Source: Bog-756 sp963725275 (GTDB lineage: Bacteria; Actinomycetota; Acidimicrobiia; Acidimicrobiales; RAAP-2). Taken from it: DNA of 64,000 bases. The stretch is from the NCBI GenBank assembly GCA_963725275.1, contig CAVRXS010000005.1, positions 248,001-312,000 on the forward strand, read 5' to 3'. The position numbers were made by a program, and so were the translations under genes. The notes beneath the pieces are model-generated. The model worked only from the letters and a program-made list of their open reading frames with translations. It was not told the DNA's origin and made no database searches. Of the stretch, positions 1 through 8,979 are shown piece by piece. Every line of letters starts with the position of its first letter. The first letter of the stretch is position 1.

Positions 1-687
1 CTTCGATCTGGTGACCGGCATGCTGCGCACCACCACCCTGGTGCCGATGGCCCACCTCATCTGCGTCGCCCACAGCCGCCTCGAGCTCGCCGAGATCCTG
101 GTGGCCTACCGCGCGGCCGGGGTCGAGAACCTGATGGCCCTCGGAGGCGACCCGCCCGACGAGCCGGGGGGAGGACCCGGTGAGCTCCGCTACGCCTGCG
201 AGCTGGTCGAGCTCGCCAGGGCCATCGGCGGCTTCTCGATCGGCGTGGCCGCCCAACCGGCCGGGCACCCCCTCTCCACTGACTTGGCCACCGATCGCGA
301 CCTGCTGGCCGCCAAGCTGTCCAGTGCGGACTTCGCGGTGACCCAGTTCTTCTTCGAGGCCCGCGAGTACACCGCGCTGGTGGCCGACCTCACCGCACGG
401 GGGGTGGACAAGCCTGTGCTGCCGGGCATCATGCCGGTCACCAGCCTGCGCTCGGTGCCCCGCATGGCCACCATGGGCGCGGCCGTGCCTGGATGGATGG
501 TCGATCGCCTGGGCGCGGCCGATGCGCGCGGCGGTGCAGAGGCCGTGCGTCGCGAAGGGGTCGCGGTGCCACCGAGCTCTGCGAACAGCTGCTCGAATCC
601 GGCGTGCCCGGGCTCCACTTCTACACGTTGAACCGATCGAGCGCTACCCGGGAGATCTACTCCGCCCTCGGTCTCGCGACGCCCTGA
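1..687 (+). pseudogene. metF: Methylenetetrahydrofolate reductase, 5' end outside window, frameshifted
   Basis: MetF reduces 5,10-methylene-THF to 5-methyl-THF for methionine synthesis. The window opens inside the gene. Family-typical stretches are visible: ENLMALGGDPP, DFAVTQFFF and PVLPGIMPVT. The frame runs as far as GVAV near 568. The natural C-terminus then continues one frame over (ATELCEQLLESG, then LHFYTLNRS, a standard MetF ending) to a TGA at 685-687. Adding one G between 568 and 569 would restore a single frame. This could be a sequencing error or a genuine frameshift. MetF is normally useful for growth, so error is quite possible. The identification is secure; the broken state is seen directly. 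Confidence 0.85.
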
Positions 688-738
688 TCCGGGCACGGTG
701 GGTCGTTCCCGGTTGGCGGCCGGGGTGGAGGGTGCCGG

Positions 739-744
739 TAGGCT
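739..744 (+). promoter_or_regulatory. Candidate -10 box of icd (leaderless type)
   Basis: TAGGCT lies 6 nt before the icd ATG and there is no Shine-Dalgarno sequence between them. It belongs to a set of TANNNT boxes at the same 6-7 nt distance from other starts in this window. No clear -35 is seen. Confidence 0.5.
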
Positions 745-750
745 GCGTTA

Positions 751-1947
751 ATGGCTGAACCGATCACAACGGGTCCCGACGGCACGCTCCAGGTATCGGA
801 CGAGCCGATCATCCCCTTCATCGAGGGCGACGGCACCGGCGTCGACATCTGGCCGGCGGCCAAGCTGGTGCTCGACGCAGGGGCTGCCCGCCATGGGAAG
901 TCCGTCGCGTGGATGGAGGTCCTGGCCGGCCAGAAGGCCTTCGACGAGACGGGGAACTGGCTACCCGACGAGACGGTGGAGGCGTTCCGTACCTACCTGA
1001 TCGGCATCAAGGGGCCCCTCACCACGCCGGTGGGCGGAGGCATCCGTTCGCTCAACGTGGCCCTCCGCCAGATCCTGGACCTCTACGTCTGCCTCCGCCC
1101 GGTGCGCTGGTTCACCGGAGTGCCCTCGCCGGTGCGCCACCCCGAGAAGGTGGACATGGTGATCTTTCGCGAGAACACCGAGGACATCTACGCCGGCCTC
1201 GAGGCGGAGGCCTACTCCCCGGAGGCCGCCAAGCTCTCCGCCTTCCTGCACGACGAGATGGGCTGGGACGTTCGTCCGGGTTCCGGCATCGGGATCAAGC
1301 CCATCTCCGAGATGGGGTCGAAGCGCCTCATCCGCGCCGCAATCGAGTACGCCCTCGCCCACGGCCGCAAGAGCGTGACCCTCGTCCACAAGGGCAACAT
1401 CCAGAAGTTCACCGAGGGGGCGTTCCGCAACTGGGGATACGAGCTCGTCCGCGAGGAGTTCTCGGACGCGGCGGTGGGCTGGGACGACTGCGACGGCAAG
1501 CCCGGCGACCGTCTGCTGGTCAAGGACGCCATCGCCGACATCACCCTGCAGCAGGTGCTGACCAGGCCCGAGGACTTCGACGTCATCGCCACCACCAACC
1601 TGAACGGCGACTACCTGTCCGACGCGTTGGCCGCCCAGGTCGGGGGCATCGGCATCGCCCCGGGTGGGAACATCAACTACGTGAGCGGCCACGGCGTCTT
1701 CGAGGCGACCCACGGGACGGCTCCCAAGTACGCCGGACAGGACAAGGTCAACCCCGGCTCGCTCCTGCTCTCCGGGGTCATGATGTACGAGCACCTGGGC
1801 TGGACCGACGTGGCCGCCGACATCGTGCGGGCGCTCGAGGCGACCATTGCAGACAAGGTGGTGACGTACGACTTCGCCCGCCTGATGGACGGCGCGACTG
1901 AGGTCAAGTGTTCGGAATTCGCCGGGGCCATCGTCGACCGGCTCTGA
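751..1947 (+). CDS. icd: NADP-dependent isocitrate dehydrogenase
   Basis: Icd oxidatively decarboxylates isocitrate to 2-oxoglutarate in the TCA cycle, making NADPH. The 398-aa protein aligns along its whole length with the E. coli Icd type. Visible are the isocitrate-binding loop GGGIRSLNVALRQ with its regulatory-type serine, IFRENTEDIYAG, HKGNIQKFTEG, LNGDYLSDALAAQVGG and HGTAPKYAGQDKVNPGS. The KY...V pattern of the last motif is the one that selects NADP over NAD in E. coli Icd. The ATG is preceded by a -10-like TAGGCT and no ribosome site, so a leaderless start is likely. It follows metF on the same strand, and mdh lies close downstream. Confidence 0.96.
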   Translation: MAEPITTGPDGTLQVSDEPIIPFIEGDGTGVDIWPAAKLVLDAGAARHGKSVAWMEVLAGQKAFDETGNWLPDETVEAFRTYLIGIKGPLTTPVGGGIRSLNVALRQILDLYVCLRPVRWFTGVPSPVRHPEKVDMVIFRENTEDIYAGLEAEAYSPEAAKLSAFLHDEMGWDVRPGSGIGIKPISEMGSKRLIRAAIEYALAHGRKSVTLVHKGNIQKFTEGAFRNWGYELVREEFSDAAVGWDDCDGKPGDRLLVKDAIADITLQQVLTRPEDFDVIATTNLNGDYLSDALAAQVGGIGIAPGGNINYVSGHGVFEATHGTAPKYAGQDKVNPGSLLLSGVMMYEHLGWTDVAADIVRALEATIADKVVTYDFARLMDGATEVKCSEFAGAIVDRL

Positions 1948-2000
1948 GCTCTTCCCGACCGTCCTCGGCGGGGCGATCCGGTTGCGCGTCGCGCGCTGCT

Positions 2001-2639
2001 CTACGCCGGCGGACCGGTCCCGCCGTTGTGGTTGGAAAGGTCGGGCAGCTCGAGCCCGGGGACCAGCCCGAGACGCTGCGCTCGGCGGATCCGGCCGAGG
2101 CCCGGGAGGGTCACGCCGCGGACCCCGAGCACCTGCACCCACGGAGGGAGGAAGGACGCGCGGTAGCCGAACGCGAGGAGTTCCTCGGGTCGGGCTGCCT
2201 GGCACAGCCTCGCCGCGAGGTTGACCGGTCTCCCGATGTAGTCCTCGCCCTCCATGATCAGGGCCTGACCGTGCGCGAACCCGCCGCGCAGGGCGAGCGT
2301 CGAACCGTCATACCGCCCGATGAGCTCGGCAGCCGTGGCCATGGTCGGCCCGACCTCGACCCCGACGATCATGGCTCCGTCCCCGAGCCACTTGGCCACC
2401 ATCACCCCGCGGCGCACCGAGATGTCGCGGGCGAGGGACCGGAACTGGGCGAGGGTGTCGATCGCCGCGTGCTCGCCCTGGGTCGCGATGAACGCTGTGA
2501 AGCCGCAGAGATCGACGAAGGCGAACGCCCGGTCGACGAGCGCGATCGACTCTGCGATCTCCCGGGGTTCCTCGACCCCCCGGGTCCACGGTGCCGTCCC
2601 GACGGTGCCGGCGCCTGCACTGTCCGCGGGAGTGTCCAT
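2001..2639 (-). CDS. Class III adenylate/guanylate cyclase domain protein
   Basis: This 212-aa soluble protein is essentially one class III cyclase catalytic domain making a cyclic nucleotide. The first metal aspartate is in FVDLCGFTAF, the second in KWLGDGAM (K followed by G-D), and the transition-state Asn and Arg are in GRPVNLAARL. The catalytic set looks complete, so activity is plausible. The lysine before G-D favours ATP as substrate, but that is inference. The ATG at 2639 is chosen because the open frame upstream is low-complexity arginine/proline sequence that overlaps the next gene. There is no membrane segment and no sensor domain. It is convergent with icd. Confidence 0.8.
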   Translation of the reverse strand: MDTPADSAGAGTVGTAPWTRGVEEPREIAESIALVDRAFAFVDLCGFTAFIATQGEHAAIDTLAQFRSLARDISVRRGVMVAKWLGDGAMIVGVEVGPTMATAAELIGRYDGSTLALRGGFAHGQALIMEGEDYIGRPVNLAARLCQAARPEELLAFGYRASFLPPWVQVLGVRGVTLPGLGRIRRAQRLGLVPGLELPDLSNHNGGTGPPA

Positions 2640-2668
2640 CTCGGTCAGCGCCCCGGGGCGGTCCGCCA

Positions 2669-2881
2669 CTAGGAGGGCGCGGGGATGGGGTGCCAGTCGA
2701 GCAGGCTCGCACCGTGCTCGACGCACGCCTCCACCGTGCACCGCTGGTCCTTCCCCGTGATCACCCGGCCCCGCACCCGGACCGGTCGCGGGCACTGCTG
2801 CGCGGCGCCGTCGGCGTCCCCGTCGACCAGACGGAAGCACTGTCCCGGCAGGACTGCAATGGCCTCAGCGAGGAACGTCAT
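2669..2881 (-). CDS. Small conserved-looking hypothetical protein (CPxPV...VEACxxH)
   Basis: A 70-aa protein of unknown function. Its core reads CPRPVRVRGR, then VEACVEHGASLLDWHP. A similar layout of a CP-x-PV element, a Gly-Arg strand and VEAC-x-x-H occurs in small actinobacterial proteins whose function I do not know. Two cysteines and a histidine could bind a metal, but this is speculation. The ATG at 2881 gives the compact form; an in-frame ATG at 2980 would add a poorly structured leader. It lies 29 bp upstream of the cyclase gene on the same strand and could be co-transcribed. Confidence 0.5.
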   Translation of the reverse strand: MTFLAEAIAVLPGQCFRLVDGDADGAAQQCPRPVRVRGRVITGKDQRCTVEACVEHGASLLDWHPIPAPS

Positions 2882-3054
2882 CGACCAAGTATGCCGAGGT
2901 GCGCGTCCCGGTGGGTCCATCAGGGGCACTCGTGACCAACAATTCACCGCGGTGAAAGCATCCCGTGACGGCGAGTTCACCCTGGCACCGACGGGCGGGC
3001 CGCACCGACGGACGGTCGAGGCCCGGCCGGTTCGCCCGCTTTGGGGAGGCGGAT

Positions 3055-3060
3055 TAGCCT
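3055..3060 (+). promoter_or_regulatory. Candidate -10 box of mdh (leaderless type)
   Basis: TAGCCT is placed 7 nt before the mdh ATG, the same arrangement as at icd. A GGGGAGG lies further upstream, too far from the start to act as a ribosome site. Confidence 0.45.
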
Positions 3061-3067
3061 GCGCCCC

Positions 3068-4060
3068 ATGGCCGCAACCCCTCCCATCCAGGTCACGATC
3101 ACCGGTGCCGCCGGGCAGATCGGCTATGCCCTCCTGTTCCGGATCGCCTCGGGCCAGCTCTTCGGCCCTGACCAGCCGGTCGTACTGCGGCTGCTCGAGA
3201 TCGAGGCGGGCATGAAGGCGCTCGAGGGAGTGGTCATGGAGATCGACGACTGCGCCTTTCCCCTGGTCAGTGATATCGAGACGACGACCGATCTGGACAC
3301 GGCATTCGCCGGGGCGTCGTGGGCCCTCCTGGTCGGTTCGATCCCCCGCAAGGCGGGTATGGAGCGCGGCGATCTGCTGACCGTCAACGGAGGCATCTTC
3401 GGCCCGCAGGGTCGGGCAATCGCCAACAACGCTGCCACCGACATCCGGGTGGTGGTGGTCGGGAACCCGTGCAACACCAACTGCCTCATCGCCCGCTCGA
3501 ACGCCCCCGAGGTGCCGAGCGACCGCTGGTTCGCCATGACCCGCCTCGATGAGAACCGGGCCAAGAGCCAGCTCGCGGCCAAGGCCGGGGTCCAGGTCGC
3601 GTCAGTCTCCAACCTCGCGATCTGGGGCAACCACTCAGCCACCCAGTTCCCGGACTACGCCAATGCCCGGATCGGCGGGAAGCCGGCCGCCGAGGTCGTC
3701 GATGACACCGCCTGGTTGCAGGGCGACTTCCTCACGACGGTGCAGAAACGGGGGGCCGCCATCATCGAGGCCCGTGGGCTCTCGTCGGCGGCGTCGGCGG
3801 CCAACGCGGCGATCGACTCGGTGCGGAGCATCCGGACTGCGACCGAGGGTGACGACTGGACCTCGCTGGCCGTCGTCTCCAACGGCGAGTACGGGGTGCC
3901 TGTCGGCCTCCAGTTCGGGTTCCCGGTGCGGGCCAACGGCGCCGGCGGGTGGACGGTGGTCGAGGGGCTGCACCACGACGAGTTCGCCTCGGAGCGGATC
4001 CGGATCACCACCGAGGAGCTCGAGTCCGAGCGCGGCGACGTGGCCGACCTGCTGCCCTGA
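3068..4060 (+). CDS. mdh: Malate dehydrogenase
   Basis: Mdh interconverts malate and oxaloacetate with NAD. The 330-aa protein is the long actinobacterial/cytosolic type. Visible are the nucleotide loop TGAAGQIGYALLFRIASG, LRLLEIE with the NAD-selecting acidic residue, the substrate-arginine region GSIPRKAGMERGDLL, GNPCNTN, TRLDENRAKSQLA and the catalytic histidine in WGNHSATQFPD. The ATG at 3068 is supported by the start of the Rossmann strand and by the TAGCCT box. A nine-codon longer reading from 3041 lacks family support. With icd it supplies two consecutive-type TCA steps, and sdh lies at 10-14 kb. Confidence 0.96.
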   Translation: MAATPPIQVTITGAAGQIGYALLFRIASGQLFGPDQPVVLRLLEIEAGMKALEGVVMEIDDCAFPLVSDIETTTDLDTAFAGASWALLVGSIPRKAGMERGDLLTVNGGIFGPQGRAIANNAATDIRVVVVGNPCNTNCLIARSNAPEVPSDRWFAMTRLDENRAKSQLAAKAGVQVASVSNLAIWGNHSATQFPDYANARIGGKPAAEVVDDTAWLQGDFLTTVQKRGAAIIEARGLSSAASAANAAIDSVRSIRTATEGDDWTSLAVVSNGEYGVPVGLQFGFPVRANGAGGWTVVEGLHHDEFASERIRITTEELESERGDVADLLP

Positions 4061-4095
4061 CCGGATTGGCCCCGGCGCAGGGTGCCCCGGCGCCG

Positions 4096-4101
4096 TAGGG
4101 T
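4096..4101 (+). promoter_or_regulatory. Candidate -10 box (leaderless type) of SRPBCC gene
   Basis: TAGGGT lies 6 nt before the ATG at 4108. There is no Shine-Dalgarno sequence in the gap. Confidence 0.4.
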
Positions 4102-4107
4102 GTCGAG

Positions 4108-4569
4108 ATGCACGACTCGGTGACCCTGCACATGGATGCACCGCCGAGGGCGGTCTGGGACCTGGTGAGCGACGTGACCCGCATCGGGCGCTACAGCCCG
4201 GAGACCTTCGAGGCGGAGTGGCTGGACGGTGCCACCGGTCCAGCGGTCGGGGCGAAGTTCCGCGGCCACGTGAAGCGCAACGGCAAGGGGCCGATCTACT
4301 GGACGACCTGCACGGTCAGCGCGTGCGAGCCGGGGCGTGAGTTCGCCTTCGGGGTCGGAAAGGAGGAGCGACCGCTCAACGTCTGGAGCTACCGAATGGA
4401 ACCGTCAGGTGACGGATCGGACGTGACCGAGTCGTTCCAGCTCGCCCCGACGGTCGGGCTGCGCCTCTACTGGGCCCTCCTCGGCTGGGCGCGTGGGAAG
4501 ACCAACCGCAACGGGATGCGCACAACGCTCGAGCGGATCAAGGCAGAGGTGGAAGATGTCGCCCGATAG
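4108..4569 (+). CDS. SRPBCC (START/polyketide-cyclase-like) family protein
   Basis: A 153-aa protein with the SRPBCC helix-grip fold, which binds hydrophobic ligands. It opens with the typical strand MHDSVTLHMDAPPRAVWDLVSDVTRIGRYSP, and WLDGATGPAVGAKFRG follows as the second hallmark. The C-terminal helix is long and basic (ARGKTNRNGMRTTLERI). No catalytic residues can be assigned, so the ligand is unknown. A second SRPBCC gene follows after about 40 bp on the same strand, and the two may form an operon. Confidence 0.8.
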   Translation: MHDSVTLHMDAPPRAVWDLVSDVTRIGRYSPETFEAEWLDGATGPAVGAKFRGHVKRNGKGPIYWTTCTVSACEPGREFAFGVGKEERPLNVWSYRMEPSGDGSDVTESFQLAPTVGLRLYWALLGWARGKTNRNGMRTTLERIKAEVEDVAR

Positions 4570-4610
4570 GGGTCGGCGATGGAGTGGATGGCAGATGGGA
4601 GGATGCGAAC

Positions 4611-5093
4611 GTGACAACTGAACGGATCGAGGTCGAGCGCACGATCGCCGCGGACCCGGCGAGCATCTTCGCCGTCCTCCGTGATCCGCAGGGACACGTG
4701 ACGATCGACAGCTCCGGGATGCTCATGGACGCCACCGGCGGCTCGGTGACAGCGGTCGGTGACACCTTCGTCGTGCACATGGATCGCGAGGCGCTCAACG
4801 ACTATCCCATGGGCCGCTACGACGTGACGGTGACCATCTCCACGTTCGAGCCCGACCGCGAAATCGCCTGGACCATCCTCGGGCAGATCCGCCCGCAGAT
4901 CGGCCACGTGTACGGGTACACCCTCACGCCGGCCGACGGCGGCACCCTGGTCACCTCCTACTACGACTGGTCGCAGATCGACCCGGTGTACCGCGACGCG
5001 GGGATCTTCCCGGTGATCTCCGAGTCGGCGCTCCGCGCGACCCTCGGGATCCTGGCCCGGACGGTCGAGCGGGGCGCCGGTGGCGCAGCCTGA
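4611..5093 (+). CDS. SRPBCC family protein
   Basis: A 160-aa second SRPBCC-fold protein. It starts VTTERIEVERTIAADPASIFAVLRDPQGH, the usual first strand and helix, and ends in a long amphipathic helix (ESALRATLGILARTVERG). The GTG at 4611 is preferred over an in-frame ATG at 4584 because GGGAGG lies about 8 nt upstream and because the fold begins there. Its 3' end comes 40 bp before the start of the next gene. The ligand is unknown. Confidence 0.75.
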   Translation: MTTERIEVERTIAADPASIFAVLRDPQGHVTIDSSGMLMDATGGSVTAVGDTFVVHMDREALNDYPMGRYDVTVTISTFEPDREIAWTILGQIRPQIGHVYGYTLTPADGGTLVTSYYDWSQIDPVYRDAGIFPVISESALRATLGILARTVERGAGGAA

Positions 5094-5133
5094 CGGTTCT
5101 GGTCCTGACGCCCTCAGAAGGAGAGACACCATC

Positions 5134-6603
5134 TTGCGCTGTGAACGACACGATCGGACGGCACCGGTAGTCGGCGGAGTGCTCGTCGTCATCTCGATGG
5201 TGATCCTTTCCAGCTGTGGTTCCGCTTCGCCGACCGCTACTTCTCCGCCGCAGCCCGTGAGCTACCAGGCGGCAGCGACGTTGACAGGCCCGGTGACCAC
5301 TGGGCAGATCAGTGAACCACTCAGTGCGCTCCCCACCGACCTGGCGGCCTACAACTATGTGGAGCAGGAGTACTTCGCGTCCGGTACCGCGATGGCCTTC
5401 AAGGCAGACACCATGCCGAGCAACGGCAGGTGGACCATCACACCCACCACGACCGCCTCGTACAAGACCAGGATCATCGTCCGCCGACCGGCGGATCCGG
5501 CGCACTTCAATGGGACCGTCGTCGTCGAATGGATGAACGAGTCGGCGGGGGAGTCTGCCCCCGACTGGGACCTGCTCAATCCGCTGCTCAAGAGCGACGG
5601 CTATGCCTATGTGGCGGTGGCGGCGCAATCGCTGGGCGTCAACGGAGGGACCTCGATTCTGAGCACAGCCGCCTCTTCATCGCACATCGCCGGGCTCGTC
5701 ACCCAGGACCCGGACCGCTACGGGTCCCTCCACCAGCCTGGGGACCAGTATGCGTTGGACATCTTCGCCCAGGTCGGCGAAGCGCTCCGTGCTCCGGACA
5801 CGGCACTCGGACCACTGAAGCCGAAGCGCCTCATCGCCATCGGCGAATCGCAGTCGGCGTTCTACATGACGACATTCGCCGACGCCCTGCAGCCCCACAC
5901 AGGCATCTTCAGTGGGCTCTTCATCCACAGTCGGGGGTCGGGGGCAGCGTCGCTCAACGGCACATCGATCACGTCTGCGAATCAGGTTCCCAAGAACCTG
6001 CGCATCCGAACCGATCTCACGATCCCGGTCTTGCTGTTCGAGACCCAGACCGATCTGATCGGCTTGGGGTACGCCGTCGCCCAACAGCCGAACACCGACA
6101 GGATCCGGACCTGGGAGGTCGCGGGGACATCGCACGCGGACGCGTACCTCGTGGGTTCGGCTGTGAGTGACCTTGGCTGCACCACCCCGATCAACACGGG
6201 TCCACAGCACGAGGTGGTCCAGGCAGCCTTCGCCGCACTGGAGAACTGGGTTGTCGACGGGACACAGCCTGCACGTCCACCACCCTTCCGTCTGTCAAGC
6301 CAGAACCCACCGACTCTGGCGCTGGACGACAACGGCAACGTGATCGGCGGGGTGAGGACACCGGCGGTCGACGTCGCGATCTCCACGCTCAGTGGCGCAG
6401 CGCCCGCAAGCGCAAGCCTCATCTGTTCCTTGTTCGGATCGACGATGCCGTTCGATTCGAGCAAGCTGATCAGCCTCTACGGATCCCCGGCCAACTACGT
6501 GACGGCGTATACGGCCAGCCTGGACAAGGCAATCGCCGGCGGATTCATCCTCCCGGCGGACCGGGCGGAGTTGCTGAACAGTGCCCAGCAGGTGCAGTTC
6601 TGA
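5134..6603 (+). CDS. Secreted lipoprotein, alpha/beta-hydrolase-domain protein
   Basis: A 489-aa predicted lipoprotein. The N-terminus has a basic stretch, a hydrophobic core (VVGGVLVVISMVIL) and a lipobox SSC with the acylated cysteine. The mature part resembles the alpha/beta hydrolase group often annotated as Abhydrolase_10: VVVEWMNESAGES, a nucleophile-elbow-like IGESQSAFYMTTFADAL, and ETQTDLIGLGY followed by AGTSHADAYL, which could supply acid and histidine. The substrate is unknown. A TTG start at 5134 is chosen because AAGGAGAG lies 8 nt before it. The open frame begins upstream inside the preceding gene but lacks any signal there. Confidence 0.75.
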   Translation: MRCERHDRTAPVVGGVLVVISMVILSSCGSASPTATSPPQPVSYQAAATLTGPVTTGQISEPLSALPTDLAAYNYVEQEYFASGTAMAFKADTMPSNGRWTITPTTTASYKTRIIVRRPADPAHFNGTVVVEWMNESAGESAPDWDLLNPLLKSDGYAYVAVAAQSLGVNGGTSILSTAASSSHIAGLVTQDPDRYGSLHQPGDQYALDIFAQVGEALRAPDTALGPLKPKRLIAIGESQSAFYMTTFADALQPHTGIFSGLFIHSRGSGAASLNGTSITSANQVPKNLRIRTDLTIPVLLFETQTDLIGLGYAVAQQPNTDRIRTWEVAGTSHADAYLVGSAVSDLGCTTPINTGPQHEVVQAAFAALENWVVDGTQPARPPPFRLSSQNPPTLALDDNGNVIGGVRTPAVDVAISTLSGAAPASASLICSLFGSTMPFDSSKLISLYGSPANYVTAYTASLDKAIAGGFILPADRAELLNSAQQVQF

Positions 6604-6842
6604 TCGATTCTGGCCGAGGTTGCGGTCGCTGACCGAGTGCGTGAAGGCAGCTCTTCGGACATGAGTCGGTGGGCCAGTTTGGCCAACGCAGCGTTCGCGG
6701 AAGTTGCATGCGTCCGGAACGGCACTTTCGGGCTAGGCCTGGTTGCCACGGGCACCGAAGCGCTCCATCGGCTAATTTCCCTGGTCCGCCGTCCTACATC
6801 CTCGTCGGCTCGGCACAGGTGATCAACAAAGGCGGTATTGAC

Positions 6843-8765
6843 ATGGCGGAGGTCGTTGGGTCTCGGTTGTCTCGGTTGATGATGCGGGTGGGGACTGCCG
6901 TCGGTGTCGGGGGGCTGGCGGCCGTTCTCCTCGCACTGGCCCCCGTCGGGGCACCACAGGCGGGTGCCGCGGCGGGGATCTCCTATGCCTATGTGGCCAA
7001 CGAGGGCTCCGGCACCGTGAGCGTCGTCGACACCTCCACCAACGCGGTGGTGCAGACGGTGACAGTCGGCAGCGCGCCAGTCGGGGTCGCCATCACCCCC
7101 AACGGGAGCGACGCCTACGTCGCCAACAACAGCTCTGGGACCGTGAGCGTCATCAACACCGCCACCAACTCGGTGGTGAAGACGGTGACGGTCGGCCCCG
7201 ACCCGTACGGAGTCGCCATCACCCCCAACGGGAACGATGCCTATGTGGGCAACGAGGGATCCAACACCGTGAGCGTCATCAACACCTCCACCAACTCGGT
7301 GGTGAAGACGGTGACAGTCGGCGTCTCGCCAGACTGGGTCGCCATCACCCCCAACGGGAGCTATGCCTATGTGGCCAACTTCAGTTCCAACACCGTGAGC
7401 GTCATCAAGACCTCCACCAACACGGTGGTCAAGACGGTGACGGTCGGCCACGAGCCAGACGGGGTCGCCATCACCCCCAACGGGAGCGATGCCTATGTGG
7501 CCAACTTGTCCTCCAACACCGTGAGCGTCATCAACACCGCCACCAACACGGTGACAAAGACGGTGACGGTCGGCCACGAGCCAGACGGGGTCGCCATCAC
7601 CCCCAACGGGAGCGATGCCTATGTGACCCACGAGGGATCCAACACCGTGAGCGTGATCAAGACCTCCACCAACACGGTGATAAAGACGGTGACAGTCGGC
7701 ATCGAGCCAGACGGGGTCGCCATCACTCCCAACGGAAATGACGCTTACGTGGCCAACTTTGGCTCCGGCACCGTGAGCGTCATCAACACCGCCACCAACG
7801 CCGTGGTGCAGACGGTGACAGTCGGGAGCCAGCCAATCGGGGTCGCCATAGGAACGCCCCCACCGCCCCTTGCCTACGTGGCCAACCAAGCCTCCGGCAC
7901 CGTGAACGTCATCAACACCGCAACCAACACGGTGGTGAAGACGGTAACGGTCGGCAAAACGCCGTTCGGGGTTGCCATCACCCCCAACGGGGCCGACGCC
8001 TATGTGACCAACTATGGCTCCCACACCGTGAGCGTCATCAACACCGCCACCAACGTGGTGGTGCAGACCGTGGGGGTCGGTGGCGGGCCACTCGCGGTCG
8101 CCATCACCCCCAACGGGGCCGACGCCTACGTGGCCAACTTCAACGGCAACACCGTGAGCGTCATCAACACAGCCACCAACGCGGTGGTGAAGACGGTGGG
8201 GGTCGGCACCGAACCAGACGCGGTTGCCATCACCCCCAACGGGAGCGACGCCTATGTGAGCGACTCCGCCTGCTGCGTGCACGTCATCGACACCTCCACC
8301 AACACGGTGACGCAGGCTGTATTCGGCGCAAGTGGCTTCGCGGCCGGGGTTGGCATCACCCCCAACGGGAGCGACGCCTATGTGGTCGACTCCGGCTTCG
8401 GTGGTACCAGCCCCGGTTCTGTCTGGGTCGTTCCCACCTCCACCAACACGGTGACAAAGACGGTGGGCGTCGGTATTTCTCCAAGCGGGATCGCCATCAC
8501 CCCCAACGGGAGCGACGCCTACGTGACCAACGAGGGATCCTCCAACTCCAACAGCGTGAGCGTCATCAACACCTCCTCTAACGCCGTTGTAGACACGGTG
8601 ACGGTCGGTAACAGCCCAATCGCGGTCGCCATCACCCCCAACGGGAACGATGCCTACGTGGCCAACTTCAGTTCCAACACCGTGAGCGTCATCAACACCG
8701 CCACCAACACGGTGGTGAAGACGGTGACAGTCGGCAGCGGGCCAGACGGGGTCGCCATCACCTGA
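6843..8765 (+). CDS. Secreted YVTN/YncE-type beta-propeller protein with 14 repeats
   Basis: A 640-aa exported protein. Residues 1-45 form a signal peptide (RVGTAVGVGGLAAVLLALAP, Ala-rich cleavage region). From residue 49 to the end are 14 repeats of about 42 aa with the pattern AYVANxxSxTVSVINTATNxVVxTVTVGxxPxGVAITPNGxD. Repeats 1-7 and 8-14 are separated by GTPPPPL near residue 337, so the protein probably forms two seven-bladed propellers. Repeats 11-13 are the most diverged and carry a CC pair. No sorting motif, anchor or enzymatic domain is seen. YVTN propellers commonly bind ligands or surfaces; the role here is unknown. The ATG at 6843 is chosen because it gives a clean signal peptide. 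Confidence 0.88.
   Translation: MAEVVGSRLSRLMMRVGTAVGVGGLAAVLLALAPVGAPQAGAAAGISYAYVANEGSGTVSVVDTSTNAVVQTVTVGSAPVGVAITPNGSDAYVANNSSGTVSVINTATNSVVKTVTVGPDPYGVAITPNGNDAYVGNEGSNTVSVINTSTNSVVKTVTVGVSPDWVAITPNGSYAYVANFSSNTVSVIKTSTNTVVKTVTVGHEPDGVAITPNGSDAYVANLSSNTVSVINTATNTVTKTVTVGHEPDGVAITPNGSDAYVTHEGSNTVSVIKTSTNTVIKTVTVGIEPDGVAITPNGNDAYVANFGSGTVSVINTATNAVVQTVTVGSQPIGVAIGTPPPPLAYVANQASGTVNVINTATNTVVKTVTVGKTPFGVAITPNGADAYVTNYGSHTVSVINTATNVVVQTVGVGGGPLAVAITPNGADAYVANFNGNTVSVINTATNAVVKTVGVGTEPDAVAITPNGSDAYVSDSACCVHVIDTSTNTVTQAVFGASGFAAGVGITPNGSDAYVVDSGFGGTSPGSVWVVPTSTNTVTKTVGVGISPSGIAITPNGSDAYVTNEGSSNSNSVSVINTSSNAVVDTVTVGNSPIAVAITPNGNDAYVANFSSNTVSVINTATNTVVKTVTVGSGPDGVAIT
6987..8764 (+). repeat. Coding tandem repeat, about 126 bp x 14
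   Basis: The DNA underlying the propeller repeats is itself highly similar from unit to unit (for example GTCGCCATCACCCCCAACGG recurs in most units). This suggests recent amplification or gene conversion between units. The array is interrupted by the proline-rich linker at about 7850 and by longer units near 8380-8560. Confidence 0.85.
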
Positions 8766-8923
8766 GCTCACGCCCTGGATGTGCCGATGATCGGTCAACT
8801 CCATATCCCATATCACCGGTTGGGTGGGGCACTCTCCGAACCCGTGCGGGTGCCGCTTGCTTGTTCCCGCGAGCGCTGGGCCCCGGTCATTTCCGAAGAG
8901 GAGCCGTGAAAGCCCTTTAACAG

Positions 8924-8940
8924 CGACCGCCTGACGGTCG
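8924..8940. terminator. Possible hairpin between convergent genes
   Basis: CGACCG and CGGTCG form a 6-bp stem around a 5-nt loop in the gap between the propeller gene and the convergent VOC gene. No T-run follows on either strand, so a terminator role is only suggested by position. Nothing else was recognised in the gap 8766-8979. Confidence 0.25.
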
Positions 8941-8979
8941 TGATCTGGAGCGGCTCCGCCGGCTCGGAAGGCGGCCCAG

